Counted from the stretch's first letter, positions 16,853-25,854 are shown. The stretch is DNA of 64,000 nt from Thiovibrio sp964588325 (GCA_964588325.1 CAZPOR010000012.1:1-64000); one strand, 5' to 3'. Made by a program: numbers and translations. The notes: generated from the letters alone by a model not told the origin.

Positions 16853-18172
16853 ATGACCTCTCTACTGACATTCCCCAAAGGTGGTGTGCATCCGCCTGCA
16901 TCAAAGGGCCTGACCGAGAACCTCGCCATTGAGGTAATGTCGGCGCCCGACGAGCTTGAGATTATTCTTGGCCAGCATATCGGCGCGCCCTGCACTCCCA
17001 CGGTGGCCGCCAAGGATGCCGTACAGGAAGGTCAGGTCATCGGCGAGGTGACCAAGGGGCTCGGCGTGCCCCTCCATGCCCCAATGGCCGGGACCGTCAA
17101 GGCCCTTGGCATGTCCGGCCACCCCATGCGCGTCAGCGCACCCTCCATCACCATTCAGACCAACAAGGAAGCAGCGCCGGTGCGGTATTCCCGCTGCGAC
17201 TGGCAGAAGCTCGCCAAGGAAGAATTGCTCGCCAAGGTGCACGGAGCCGGAATCATCGGTATCGGCGGCGCGGGCTTTCCCTCCCATGTCAAGCTCTCCC
17301 CTCCGCCGGACAATCCGGTGGATACCCTGATTTTAAATGGCGCCGAATGCGAGCCGTACATCACGGCGGACCATCGTCAGATGCTGGAGCGCGCCCCGGA
17401 GATCGTCGAGGGCGCCTTGGTGATCCTCAAGATTCTCGGCATCAAAAAATGCTTCATCGGCATCGAGAACAACAAGCCCGACGCCATCAAGACCATGAGT
17501 GAGGCGGCTGCCGCTGCTTCCACCCCGGAATACACCGTTGTTGTCCAGCCCTTGGAGGTCAAGTACCCGCAGGGCTCGGAAAAGCAGCTCATCCAGGCCA
17601 TCACCGGCCGCAAGGTTCCCGGCTTTGCCCTGCCATCCGCCGTGGGCGTGGTGGTGCACAATGTCAGCACCGCCCGCGCTATATATGATGCAGTGGTGCT
17701 GTCCAAGCCCTTGTACGAGAAGGTGATGACCATCTCCGGCAAGGGGATCATGCGGCCCGCAAACCTGCTGGTCAAGGTGGGCACCAGGGTCAGCGACATC
17801 GTCGAGTACCTGGGCGGGGTAACGCCGGAGCTGTCCAAGATCGTCATGGGCGGGCCAATGATGGGCTTTGCCGTATCCTCCCTGGACATCCCGGTGACCA
17901 AGACCACCTCCTCGGTGCTGTTTCTCGCCGAAGATGAGATCGACACCACCCCCCATTCCCAGTGCATCCGCTGCGGCTGGTGTCTGGAGGCCTGCCCCAT
18001 GGGGCTGGAGCCCAAGGAGATCGCCCTCTATGTGGAGGCGGGCCGGCCGCAGGATACCGGACAGTTCGGAGTGTTCGAGTGTTTTGAGTGCGGTTGTTGC
18101 GCCTATGTCTGCCCGGCGAAACGCCCCTTGGTCCAGTTCATCCGGCTGGCCAAGATGAAGGCCAAGCGTTGA
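16853..18172 (+). CDS. rnfC: Rnf complex subunit C
   Basis: A 439-residue peripheral subunit of the Rnf ferredoxin:NAD+ oxidoreductase. It has an N-terminal barrel-sandwich region, the NADH/FMN-binding glycine loop (IIGIGGAGFPSHVK) and NGAECEPYIT, a SLBB segment, and C-terminal cluster motifs CIRCGWCLEACP and CFECGCCAYVCP. It carries the NAD(H) site of the complex. The start at 16853 has GGGAAGGTGG upstream; an in-frame GTG 18 codons earlier lacks a ribosome site. First gene of rnfCDGEAB-apbE. Confidence 0.95.
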   Translation: MTSLLTFPKGGVHPPASKGLTENLAIEVMSAPDELEIILGQHIGAPCTPTVAAKDAVQEGQVIGEVTKGLGVPLHAPMAGTVKALGMSGHPMRVSAPSITIQTNKEAAPVRYSRCDWQKLAKEELLAKVHGAGIIGIGGAGFPSHVKLSPPPDNPVDTLILNGAECEPYITADHRQMLERAPEIVEGALVILKILGIKKCFIGIENNKPDAIKTMSEAAAAASTPEYTVVVQPLEVKYPQGSEKQLIQAITGRKVPGFALPSAVGVVVHNVSTARAIYDAVVLSKPLYEKVMTISGKGIMRPANLLVKVGTRVSDIVEYLGGVTPELSKIVMGGPMMGFAVSSLDIPVTKTTSSVLFLAEDEIDTTPHSQCIRCGWCLEACPMGLEPKEIALYVEAGRPQDTGQFGVFECFECGCCAYVCPAKRPLVQFIRLAKMKAKR

Positions 18173-18203
18173 TTTTTTAGAATGTAATCGAAGGAGAACG
18201 GCC

Positions 18204-19256
18204 ATTAACGAGCACGCTTCAGAGAACCAATCCCCCGCTGCTTCACACCTGTGGAAGGTTTCCATCTCCCCCCATGTGAAGAGCGGCGAGTCGGTTGAGA
18301 AAATCATGTGGACCGTGGTGGCCTGCCTGGTGCCGCCCCTGGTTCTTTCCGTCTTTATCTTCGGCATCCAGACCCTGCTCATCACCGCGGTCAGCGTGGC
18401 AAGCTGCGTGGCGGTCGAGGCCGCAACCCAGAAGGCCATGGGCCGCAAAATCACCATTTCCGACGGCAGCGCGGTGATCACCGGCATGCTCATCGCCTTT
18501 GTCATTCCGCCCGGGGTGTCGCCGCTGCTGCCTATATTGGGCGCGGTCATGGGTATCGCCATCGGCAAGCACCTGCTGGGCGGGATCGGTTATAATATCT
18601 TTAACCCGGCCCTGCTGGCCCGGGCCTTTCTTTTGGCCACCTTCCCGGTGGCCATGACCTCGGCCTGGCTGCCGCCGCTTAGCGACATGGCGATCTTTTC
18701 CTATCTCGGCACCCCCATCGACGCCATTGCCACGGCCACCCCGCTGGCAGTGCTCAAGACCCAGGGGCTCGGTGTTTTCAGCGAGCAGTTCGGCGTGGGG
18801 GCCAATCTCTACACCAATTTCTTCCTCGGTTGGCGGCCCGGCTCCATCGGCGAAACCTCCGGGTTGCTCATCGTGCTGGGCGGGCTCTATCTGCTCTATC
18901 GCGGCTACATCACCTGGCATATCCCGGTTTCCATGCTGGCCACCATCGCTCTGCTGTCCTGGTGCTTCGGCGGGGAGGTCCTGTTCGCCGGCGATCCTTT
19001 GCTGGCCGTGCTTTCCGGCGGCGCCTTGCTCGGCGCCTTTTTCATGGCCACCGATTACGTCACCAGCCCGACCAACAAGACCTCCCAACTCATTTTCGGC
19101 GCCGGCATCGGGGCGCTCACCGTGCTGATCCGTCTTAAGGGCGGCTATCCCGAGGGAATCTGCTACGCCATCCTGCTCATGAATCCGGTGAGCACGGTGC
19201 TGGATGGATTCTTTAAGCCCAAGCGCTTTGCGCCTCTCCAGGGAGGTGGCAAATGA
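18204..19256 (+). CDS. rnfD: Rnf complex subunit D, probable ATT start
   Basis: A 350-residue membrane subunit with about nine to ten helices. The (S/T)xATPL-type site IATATPLAVL is where RnfD/NqrB carries covalent FMN. The conserved cytoplasmic start of RnfD (..VSISPHVKSGESVEKIMWTV) lies upstream of the first ordinary in-frame start (GTG 18276), so translation must begin earlier. The only well-placed codon is ATT at 18204, eight bases after AAGGAG (18190-18196), giving (M)NEHASENQ. CTG at 18249 is a weaker option. ATT is a rare natural start, best known from infC. The stop overlaps rnfG by four bases. Confidence 0.88.
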   Translation: MNEHASENQSPAASHLWKVSISPHVKSGESVEKIMWTVVACLVPPLVLSVFIFGIQTLLITAVSVASCVAVEAATQKAMGRKITISDGSAVITGMLIAFVIPPGVSPLLPILGAVMGIAIGKHLLGGIGYNIFNPALLARAFLLATFPVAMTSAWLPPLSDMAIFSYLGTPIDAIATATPLAVLKTQGLGVFSEQFGVGANLYTNFFLGWRPGSIGETSGLLIVLGGLYLLYRGYITWHIPVSMLATIALLSWCFGGEVLFAGDPLLAVLSGGALLGAFFMATDYVTSPTNKTSQLIFGAGIGALTVLIRLKGGYPEGICYAILLMNPVSTVLDGFFKPKRFAPLQGGGK

Positions 19257-20149
19257 AGAATATTTTCACCATCATCTTCCGGCTGACCGTGGCCTGTCTG
19301 TTGGCCGGGCTGGTCATGGGCGCAGCCTTCATCGCCACCAACAAGGCGAAGAAGCACAATATCCATGTCAACGAGCAGAAGGTCATGCTCAGCCTGCTGG
19401 GTTTTTCGGCAAAGAATCCGGTCCCGGACAGCGTGGCCATGCATGAGTTGTACCGATACCTTGTCGGCGAAGGAGAAGATCTGGCCATGGGCTATCTCCT
19501 TCCCCTGCAAGACGGCTCCTTTTCCTTTGTAACCATCGATCTGGCGGGCGGGTTCGTGGCCCAGACCCCCGTGGCGCTTGCCGCGGAAAAGGCAACCGAG
19601 GAGGGGGAGCGCACCCAGGCGGTTGGAGCGGCCATCGGCGCGGACAAACCGCTGCGTTACGCCGACCAGACCATCGTGGTCACCAACGGCGGCAAGCGCA
19701 TGGCCTATCTCCTGCCCGGCAAGTTTCCCGGCTTCAAGACCTTCATCGGGGCCATGCTGGCCCTGGACCAGGATTTCACCATCCGCGGTCTGGAGATCAT
19801 GGAGCATGAAGAGGATCCGGGCTTGGGCGCGGAGATAGACCAGGAGTATTTCAAAAACCAGTTCAAGGGCAAGCCCCTTGAAGCGGTGAAGACGCTGGAA
19901 GTCAAGAAAACGCCCCTGCCCGAAGAATACCTCAAGGCGCTGGAGACAGGCAAGTACGGTCTCGGAGCGGAAGAGGTGGCCCGCATCCAGGAACAGTACC
20001 AGGATGACGATATCTACGCCCTCACCGGCGCCACCATTTCAAGCAGCGCGGTGACCAATGGGGTCAAGGCGATGGTGAAGAAGTTCGCCTACCGCTTGGC
20101 GATCCTGGATCGGGTTTTGGCTGAACAGCATATCGCGACGCCTTTTTAG
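19253..20149 (+). CDS. rnfG: Rnf complex subunit G
   Basis: A 298-residue subunit with one N-terminal membrane helix and a periplasmic FMN-binding domain. The flavinylation motif LTGATISS near residues 257-264 puts FMN on Thr261, attached by ApbE encoded three genes downstream. It is longer than many RnfG proteins (about 200 residues) because of an insertion between helix and flavin domain. The ATG overlaps the rnfD stop (ATGA). Confidence 0.94.
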   Translation: MKNIFTIIFRLTVACLLAGLVMGAAFIATNKAKKHNIHVNEQKVMLSLLGFSAKNPVPDSVAMHELYRYLVGEGEDLAMGYLLPLQDGSFSFVTIDLAGGFVAQTPVALAAEKATEEGERTQAVGAAIGADKPLRYADQTIVVTNGGKRMAYLLPGKFPGFKTFIGAMLALDQDFTIRGLEIMEHEEDPGLGAEIDQEYFKNQFKGKPLEAVKTLEVKKTPLPEEYLKALETGKYGLGAEEVARIQEQYQDDDIYALTGATISSSAVTNGVKAMVKKFAYRLAILDRVLAEQHIATPF

Positions 20150-20161
20150 GAGAATGTGAAA

Positions 20162-20776
20162 GTGGCGACTGAGAAAACAAACCTGCAACTGGTGGTCAAC
20201 GGGATTTTAAACGAGAACCCCATCTTCCGGCTGGTGCTTTCCATGTGTCCGGCGGTGGGAATCAGCACCACGGTGATGAACGGCTTTATGCTGGGGATCG
20301 CCGTGCTTTTTGTCCAGGTCTTTTCAAGCTGCACCATTTCCCTGTTCAAGAACGTCATCCATCCCCGGATCCGGATCCCAACGTATACTCTGACCATCGC
20401 CACCTGGGTGACGGTGATCGACATGGTCCTGGCCGCGTACCTGCCCGAGGCCTACGCCAAGATGGGTATCTTTGTCAAGCTCATCGTCGCCTTTGCCATC
20501 ATCACCATGCGCTTGGAGATGTTCGCCTGCAAGGAGAGCGTCAACGCCTCGTTCTGGGACGGCATCGGCATGGGGCTCGGCTTCATGTTCGGCATGATGG
20601 CTCTGGGCTTTGTCCGCGAGCTGCTGGGGTTGGGCACTGTCCTTGGCTACGATGTGCTGGGCTTTAAGCCCCTGCTCTTCTTCGTGCTTCCCTTTGCCGG
20701 GTTCTTCTGTGTCGGCCTGATGATGGCTTTTTTCAACTATGTCGAGATCGTCTACAAACGAGCAAAACGGGCCTGA
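20162..20776 (+). CDS. rnfE: Rnf complex subunit E
   Basis: A 204-residue polytopic subunit with six predicted helices, of the NqrD/RnfE family. Conserved features include NPIFRLVLSMCP and NGFMLGIAVLFVQ near the N-terminus and CKESVNASFWDGIGMGLGF mid-protein. The GTG at 20162 is preferred because AGGAG (20148-20152) is nine bases upstream; the GTG at 20156 is only three bases away. Pairs with RnfA around the membrane iron-sulfur site. Confidence 0.93.
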   Translation: MATEKTNLQLVVNGILNENPIFRLVLSMCPAVGISTTVMNGFMLGIAVLFVQVFSSCTISLFKNVIHPRIRIPTYTLTIATWVTVIDMVLAAYLPEAYAKMGIFVKLIVAFAIITMRLEMFACKESVNASFWDGIGMGLGFMFGMMALGFVRELLGLGTVLGYDVLGFKPLLFFVLPFAGFFCVGLMMAFFNYVEIVYKRAKRA

Positions 20777-20779
20777 TTT

Positions 20780-21727
20780 ATGAATATGCATAGCATGAGA
20801 AGAATACTGCTTTCCCTCGTTCTGCTCCTTGGTGTGCCGGTGCTGGCGCAGGCCCAGGAACTGATTGCCGGGAAGTCCTTCGGCAAGGCGCCAAACGAGA
20901 TCGTCGTCACCTTTGCCGGGCCGGTGGACCGCGTCGTGGTTGAGGAACCGGCAAACTATCTGGTATACGAGGAGCAGGATCCGGATATCCGGCTTGCCCT
21001 GGAAAGCGTGGTTCTGGCCGAGGACGGAAAAACCGCCACTCTGACCTTCGCGGAGCCGCTCAACTCCAGGCTGTCTCATGTGGTCACCATCGACCGGGTT
21101 GCCGAAAGCGGGGCCGCGGCCTCCTTCACGGTGATGAAGCCCTATCTGGGCTATCTGTTCTCCATCCTCATCAGCGCCCTGTTGATCAACAACTTCGTCT
21201 TTACCAAGTATCTGGGCTTGTGCGTCTTTTTCGGCACCTCCAAGCGCAAGGATACGGCCAAGGGAATGGGGCTCACCTTCACCCTCGTCATGGTGGTCAG
21301 CGCCATCATGAGCTGGTTTTTCTACCAGTTCATCATGAAACCCTATGGCCTGAACTTTTTGCAGATCGTGATCTTTATCGGCCTGGTTTCCCTTACGGTG
21401 CAGGCGGTGGACACGGTGCTGCGCAAGGTAAACCCGGCCCTGTTCAACGCCTTTGGCGTGTATCTGGTGCTGGTCATCGCCAACTGCGTGATCATCGCGG
21501 TGCCGCTGATTTTGGCCGACAATGAATACAACTTTTGGGAGTCCTTCATGCTTGCCCTGGGGGCAGGCGGCGGCTTCCTTCTCGCCCTGTATCTGATGAG
21601 TTCGGTGCGGGAGAGGATGGAGCTGGCCAATATTCCGCCGACCTTCAAGGGCGTGCCCATCGCCTTTATCGTCGCCGGACAGTTTGCCCTGGCGTTTCTG
21701 GGATTTTCCGGGCTGACTCTTTTTTAA
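20780..21727 (+). CDS. rnfA: Rnf complex subunit A with extra N-terminal secreted domain
   Basis: A 315-residue protein in which the normal ~195-residue RnfA (from about M119: six helices, LLINNFVFTKYLGLC, LYLMSSVRERMEL) is preceded by a signal-like peptide (RRILLSLVLLLGVPVLAQA) and about 90 residues resembling a bacterial Ig-like fold of the SbsA type (NEIVVTFAGPVD, GKTATLTFAEPL). RnfA is normally only the membrane part. The extension is in frame, with good coding composition and no internal stop, and starts three bases after rnfE, so it looks genuine. It would sit in the periplasm if the signal is cleaved or acts as an anchor. Confidence 0.92.
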   Translation: MNMHSMRRILLSLVLLLGVPVLAQAQELIAGKSFGKAPNEIVVTFAGPVDRVVVEEPANYLVYEEQDPDIRLALESVVLAEDGKTATLTFAEPLNSRLSHVVTIDRVAESGAAASFTVMKPYLGYLFSILISALLINNFVFTKYLGLCVFFGTSKRKDTAKGMGLTFTLVMVVSAIMSWFFYQFIMKPYGLNFLQIVIFIGLVSLTVQAVDTVLRKVNPALFNAFGVYLVLVIANCVIIAVPLILADNEYNFWESFMLALGAGGGFLLALYLMSSVRERMELANIPPTFKGVPIAFIVAGQFALAFLGFSGLTLF

Positions 21728-21744
21728 TGATTGATGAGAAATTT

Positions 21745-21838
21745 TAACGCAAAGACGCAGAGGCGCAAAGTTTTATCAGGCTTAACGGTGCGCCTGCATT
21801 CAGGGAAATTATCCTCGCGCCTTTGCGCCTTCGCGTTA
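21745..21838. repeat. palindromic repeat inside the rnf operon
   Basis: TAACGCAAAGACGCAGAGGCGC (from 21745) is an imperfect inverted repeat of the sequence ending 21838 (..GCGCCTTCGCGTTA). This GACGCAAAG-type palindrome is common in intergenic DNA of environmental bacteria. It fills the unusually wide 155-bp gap between rnfA and rnfB. A related element lies at 44185-44266. Confidence 0.72.
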
Positions 21839-21882
21839 GTTCTTTTTTTAATTATTCCCTTGTCGTTGGGATAGGTGTGGAA

Positions 21883-22755
21883 ATGGATCCAGCATTAGTC
21901 AAACTCGCCCTTGGCGGCATTGCGCTCCTGGGCTGCATCGGCCTCTTCTTCGGCATCGGTCTTGCCCTGGCGGCGCATCGTTTCGCCGTCGAGGCCAACC
22001 CCCTGATCGAAGAGGTCTTGGAGTCCCTGGCCGGGGCCCAGTGCGGCGGCTGCGGCTATCCGGGCTGCGAGGGCTACGCCATCGCGGTGGTCACCAATCC
22101 CGAGGTGCCGCCCAATCTTTGCTATCCCGGCAAGGAAAAGGTGGCCGAGCGGGTGGCCCAGCTCACCGGCAAGAAGATGGCCGCGGTGGAGGATATGATC
22201 GCCCTGGTCCGCTGTTCCCGCAAGGAGGGCAGGGTCAGCCACAAGCACGAGTACATCGGCTTTGCCTCCTGCACCGCGGCCAACCTCGGCTTCGGCGGGC
22301 CGTCATCCTGCAACTATTCCTGCATCGGGCTTGGTGAATGCGCCGAGAGCTGCCCCTTTGACGCCATTACCATGGTGGACGGCTTTCCGGTGGTGAACCC
22401 CGACAAGTGCGTGGCCTGCGGCACCTGCGTCCGGGCCTGCCCCAAAAAGGTTATCGAGCTGATGAGCCTCAAGGCCAGGGTGCATGTGCCGTGCTCCACC
22501 AAGGATCTCGGCAAGAACGTCCGCAAGGTCTGCGAGGTGGGCTGTATCTCCTGCCAGATGTGCGTGAAGAAATGCCCGGCCGAGGCCATTGCCTACACGG
22601 ACGGCCTGATCAAGATCGATCATCCGAAGTGTATCGCCTATGGCCCGGAATGCCAGGATATCTGTGTGGAAAAATGCCCCCGCAACATCATGCGGAAATA
22701 CGAAGGAAGAGCAGCCATTGCCCGCCAGGCGGACGGCTTGAAGATGGCATCCTAG
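21883..22755 (+). CDS. rnfB: Rnf complex subunit B
   Basis: A 290-residue electron-entry subunit. One N-terminal helix anchors it. A 4Fe-4S domain with CGGCGYPGCEGYA follows, then a run of ferredoxin clusters (CIGLGECAESCP, CVACGTCVRACP, CISCQMCVKKCP, CQDICVEKCP). It accepts electrons from reduced ferredoxin. The ATG at 21883 is chosen because it starts MDPALVKLALGG just before the helix; the longer reading begins within the repeat. Separated from rnfA by the palindrome but same direction. Confidence 0.95.
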   Translation: MDPALVKLALGGIALLGCIGLFFGIGLALAAHRFAVEANPLIEEVLESLAGAQCGGCGYPGCEGYAIAVVTNPEVPPNLCYPGKEKVAERVAQLTGKKMAAVEDMIALVRCSRKEGRVSHKHEYIGFASCTAANLGFGGPSSCNYSCIGLGECAESCPFDAITMVDGFPVVNPDKCVACGTCVRACPKKVIELMSLKARVHVPCSTKDLGKNVRKVCEVGCISCQMCVKKCPAEAIAYTDGLIKIDHPKCIAYGPECQDICVEKCPRNIMRKYEGRAAIARQADGLKMAS

Positions 22756-22845
22756 AGAGTGAACAGTGCAGAGTGAAAATTTTAAAGTGAAAGGCGAAAG
22801 GGCGTATTCCCCCAATCCTTTTTATTGCCTTGAGAGAGGGACACA

Positions 22846-23898
22846 ATGAAAACGAGACCAGCCATGCAGAACCTGTGCAATCCGCAACGAAGATCCTTTT
22901 TGAAGCTTTCCGGCCTGCTCGGCCTTGGCGCGGCTTCCGCGGCCCTGCTGCCCACGTCCCAGGCGGAGGCGGTTCTTTTCGGGCCCAAGGAATACAAGGT
23001 TTCCTCCACCAGGCTGGTCATGGGTTCGTTTCTGTCCATCACCGCCATCCATTCCTCCAAGGACGAGGCGGAAAATGCGATTGGCCTTGCCTGGGAGGAG
23101 ATCGACCGGCTGAGCAGGCTCTTGAGCCGCCACGACTCCGCCACCCCGGTTTCCCAGCTCAACAGCACCGGCGCCCTGCGCAAAGCGCCGCCCGAGGTGC
23201 TCGAGGTGGTGGCCCGCTCCCTCTACCTCAACAAGCAGACCAACGGCGCCTTTGACATCACGGTCAAGCCCCTGGTCGATCTTTTCAAGGATCGGTTCGG
23301 AGCCGGGAAGACCCCTTCCGAGGCGGAGATCACCGCGCTTCTGCCCCGGGTGGGTTCGGAGCAGATTCGTTTTTCCGCAGGCGATATCTCCTTTGCGCGC
23401 CAGGGTATGGGCATCACCCTGGACGGCATCGCCCCGGGCTATATTGTGGATCGGGTCTCCGCGCTCCTTGCGGCCAAGGGGATCACCAATCATCTCATCA
23501 ATTGCAGCGGCGACATCCGCACCAGCGGCACCGCAGCCAAGGGCAAGCCCTGGACCGTGGCCATTCAGGACCCGGCCAAGCAAAAGGCCTACCCCGAGGT
23601 GCTGGCCATGACCACCGGCGCCATCTCCACCTCCGGCAGCTACGAGGTGTTTTACGATCGCGAGAAGATGTTCCACCACATCGTCACCCCCCAGACCGGC
23701 CGTTCGCCCAGGCTGGCAACCAGCGTCACGGTCAAGGCGCATTCGGTCATGGATGCCGATGCTCTGGCCACCGGGATCATGGTCATGCCGCCGGCGGAAG
23801 GGATTCGTTTCGCAGACAGCCAGCCGGGCTGCGCATGTTTTGTCGTGGCCCAGGATGGCGGCTTCAAGAAATCCGCAGGCTGGAACACGTTCGTCTGA
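22846..23898 (+). CDS. apbE: FAD:protein FMN transferase
   Basis: A 350-residue ApbE with a twin-arginine-type signal (RRSFLK at residues 15-20) and the family motifs LDGIAPGYIVDR, NCSGDIRTSG and a C-terminal SVMDADALAT. It transfers FMN from FAD to threonine in RnfG and RnfD outside the cytoplasm. Placement just after rnfB fits this role. A terminator follows 28 bp later. Confidence 0.94.
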   Translation: MKTRPAMQNLCNPQRRSFLKLSGLLGLGAASAALLPTSQAEAVLFGPKEYKVSSTRLVMGSFLSITAIHSSKDEAENAIGLAWEEIDRLSRLLSRHDSATPVSQLNSTGALRKAPPEVLEVVARSLYLNKQTNGAFDITVKPLVDLFKDRFGAGKTPSEAEITALLPRVGSEQIRFSAGDISFARQGMGITLDGIAPGYIVDRVSALLAAKGITNHLINCSGDIRTSGTAAKGKPWTVAIQDPAKQKAYPEVLAMTTGAISTSGSYEVFYDREKMFHHIVTPQTGRSPRLATSVTVKAHSVMDADALATGIMVMPPAEGIRFADSQPGCACFVVAQDGGFKKSAGWNTFV

Positions 23899-23926
23899 TT
23901 GTTTGCGGCGGCAGAGTGCAGGTAAG

Positions 23927-23954
23927 AAAAAGAGGCCTGCGGGCCTCTTTTTTT
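23927..23954 (+). terminator. intrinsic terminator after apbE
   Basis: AAAAAGAGGCC-TGCG-GGCCTCTTTTTTT. It ends the rnf-apbE unit and lies only 18 bp before the next coding sequence. Confidence 0.85.
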
Positions 23955-23971
23955 GTGGGAGAATGCGAGCC

Positions 23972-24790
23972 ATGTCCGAACTGAAAAATCCCCTGGAGAT
24001 CTACGCGGCCCTCGCCAAGTCAAACTGCGGCCAGTGCGGGGTCCCTTCATGCATGGCCTTTGCCGCCGCAGTGTTGCAAGGGCAGAAAAAACTGGCCGGG
24101 TGTCCGTATCTGGACCCGGCGGCCGCCGCGCAGTTAAGCCACCGGCTTGTTCAGCGCCGCTCCCTGGAGGAGGACCACCAGCAGGCCATCGCGCAGTTGC
24201 AGCGGGAGGTGGCGGTTCTGGATTTTTCTCTTCTGGCGCCGCGTCTCGGGGCGCGTCTGGTAGACGGGAATCTGGCGATCAATTGTCTGGGCAAGGATTT
24301 TTGCATCACCCCCGCCGGCGAGATGATTTCCGACTGCCATCTTAACCACTGGATTTATGTGCCTCTGCTCCATTATATTATTCTCTGCCAGGGCAAGGAG
24401 GTGCAGGGCGATTGGGTTCCCTATGCCACCTTGCCCGGGGCGGCAGAATGGAGCCAGTATTTCAGCCACCGCTGCGAAGAGCCTCTGCGCCAGTTGGCCG
24501 ACGCCCATTGCTCCCTGATTTTTGAAATGTTCCATCTGTTCGGGGCAAAACCTGTTGTTCTGTCCGGCGGCGCGGACCATTCCCTGATGATCCTGCCCCT
24601 GCCCAAGGTGCCTTTCCTGATTAATTACTGGGAGCCGGAAGAAGGGTTTGACTCGAAACTGAACATCCTGCTCGACCGCTCGGCCGGGGAGAATATCAAC
24701 GCCCAATCCATAAACCTGCTTGCCCGGGGCATCATTGAGATGTTCCGCCAGCTCATTCTTCGGCACAGCCGGGACGGCAAGCTTTTCTGA
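23972..24790 (+). CDS. Fe-S domain + DUF3786 protein
   Basis: A 272-residue cytoplasmic protein. The N-terminus carries CGQCGVPSCMAFA and a later C in LAGCPYLD, the 4Fe-4S signature shared with corrinoid Fe-S proteins and RnfB. The rest matches DUF3786, a domain common in anaerobes with unknown function. The ATG at 23972 is preferred over that at 23963 because GGGAGA is then correctly spaced. It starts right after the apbE terminator, so its promoter is either within that stem region or it depends on read-through. Confidence 0.75.
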   Translation: MSELKNPLEIYAALAKSNCGQCGVPSCMAFAAAVLQGQKKLAGCPYLDPAAAAQLSHRLVQRRSLEEDHQQAIAQLQREVAVLDFSLLAPRLGARLVDGNLAINCLGKDFCITPAGEMISDCHLNHWIYVPLLHYIILCQGKEVQGDWVPYATLPGAAEWSQYFSHRCEEPLRQLADAHCSLIFEMFHLFGAKPVVLSGGADHSLMILPLPKVPFLINYWEPEEGFDSKLNILLDRSAGENINAQSINLLARGIIEMFRQLILRHSRDGKLF

Positions 24791-24923
24791 GTAAACGGCC
24801 ACATGGCACCGCATCTGCTTCGCAGTCTCGCTGTGCTCGCTTAGCTGTCATCGGCCTGCTCATGTGCATTAGCACACTGCGCAAACCTCTTCCGCGCATC
24901 TGCACTACCCTGTGGCCGTTTAC
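24791..24923. repeat. 133-bp element with terminal inverted repeats
   Basis: GTAAACGGCCACA at 24791-24803 is perfectly inverted at 24911-24923. The interior is non-coding. The left end abuts the stop codon of the preceding gene. It looks like a miniature non-autonomous element or dispersed repeat; no target-site duplication was clear. Confidence 0.65.
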
Positions 24924-24971
24924 GGCGCGGGCCTGGAATCAGTTCGTTTTAAGCCTCTTTCGGTCCGAAAA

Positions 24972-25844
24972 ATGAAAAATATGATCCGTTCCCGCATAGC
25001 TCCCACCCCCAGCGGCCTGCTCCATCTCGGCAATGCGGTCAATTGCATCCTCACCTGGCTGATGGTGCGCAAGGCCGGCGGCGCGTTGCGGCTGCGCATC
25101 GACGATGCCGATTGCCTTCGCGCCAAGCCCGAGTATCTGGAGGACATCTTCCGCCAGCTTGAATGGCTCGGGATCACTTGGGACGAAGGACCCACGGGCC
25201 CGGACGACTTCCGGGCCCGGTTTTCCCAGCAGCTTCGGCTGGAGCGGTACCGGAGTTTTCTGGACGAGCTTGACCGTCTTGGGCATCTCTATCCCTGCGG
25301 CTGCTCGCGCAGCACGATCAGGCAACTCGCTCCGGATGGGGTGTATCCAGGATTTTGCCGGGACCGCGCCGAAGCGTTTAAAGCAGGGGAGGCGCAACGG
25401 GTGCGGGTTCCGGAGGGGAGCGTGTTCCGGGTGGGCGGCCAGGAGATCGCGCTCTGCAAGGCGATGGGGGATTTTGTTGTCTGGCGGAAAGAGGATCTGC
25501 CAGCCTACCAACTGGTCAGCCTGGTCGATGATCTGGATGACCGGATCAATTGCATTGTCCGCGGCCAGGACCTGTTGCCCTCCACCGCGGCCCAGCTTTT
25601 TCTTGCCGGATTGCATGGGGACAATTTTTTCGCGGAAACCTTTTTTCATCATCACCCATTGGTGCTGGGTGATGACGGCAGAAAGCTTTCCAAGTCGGAC
25701 AACGCTTTGTCCCTGGCCGCCTTGCGAGAGAGAGAGCCTTCCCCGATCCCGGTGTATCAGGAGGTGGCACGGCAGGTTGAGGTGGATCCGGCCGGGATCG
25801 ACAGCCTCGACGAGCTGCTGCGCAGGTTTTGCGAGATGGTCTGA
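24972..25844 (+). CDS. gluQ: glutamyl-Q tRNA(Asp) synthetase
   Basis: A 290-residue paralogue of the GluRS catalytic domain without an anticodon-binding domain. It shows RIAPTPSGLLHLGN (HIGH-type motif), a zinc site (CGCS with downstream YPGFC) and KLSKS. It activates glutamate and attaches it to queuosine in tRNA(Asp). The start at 24972 is the first ATG before the conserved IAPTPSG; MIRS at 24981 is also possible, since no clear ribosome site distinguishes them. Confidence 0.9.
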   Translation: MKNMIRSRIAPTPSGLLHLGNAVNCILTWLMVRKAGGALRLRIDDADCLRAKPEYLEDIFRQLEWLGITWDEGPTGPDDFRARFSQQLRLERYRSFLDELDRLGHLYPCGCSRSTIRQLAPDGVYPGFCRDRAEAFKAGEAQRVRVPEGSVFRVGGQEIALCKAMGDFVVWRKEDLPAYQLVSLVDDLDDRINCIVRGQDLLPSTAAQLFLAGLHGDNFFAETFFHHHPLVLGDDGRKLSKSDNALSLAALREREPSPIPVYQEVARQVEVDPAGIDSLDELLRRFCEMV

Positions 25845-25854
25845 GCCTCGCCTG

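Noticed and set aside
22756..22845. AGTGCAGAGTGAAAA-like short repeats here and near 26550
   Set aside because: Low-complexity, imperfect and short; not enough to define a repeat family.
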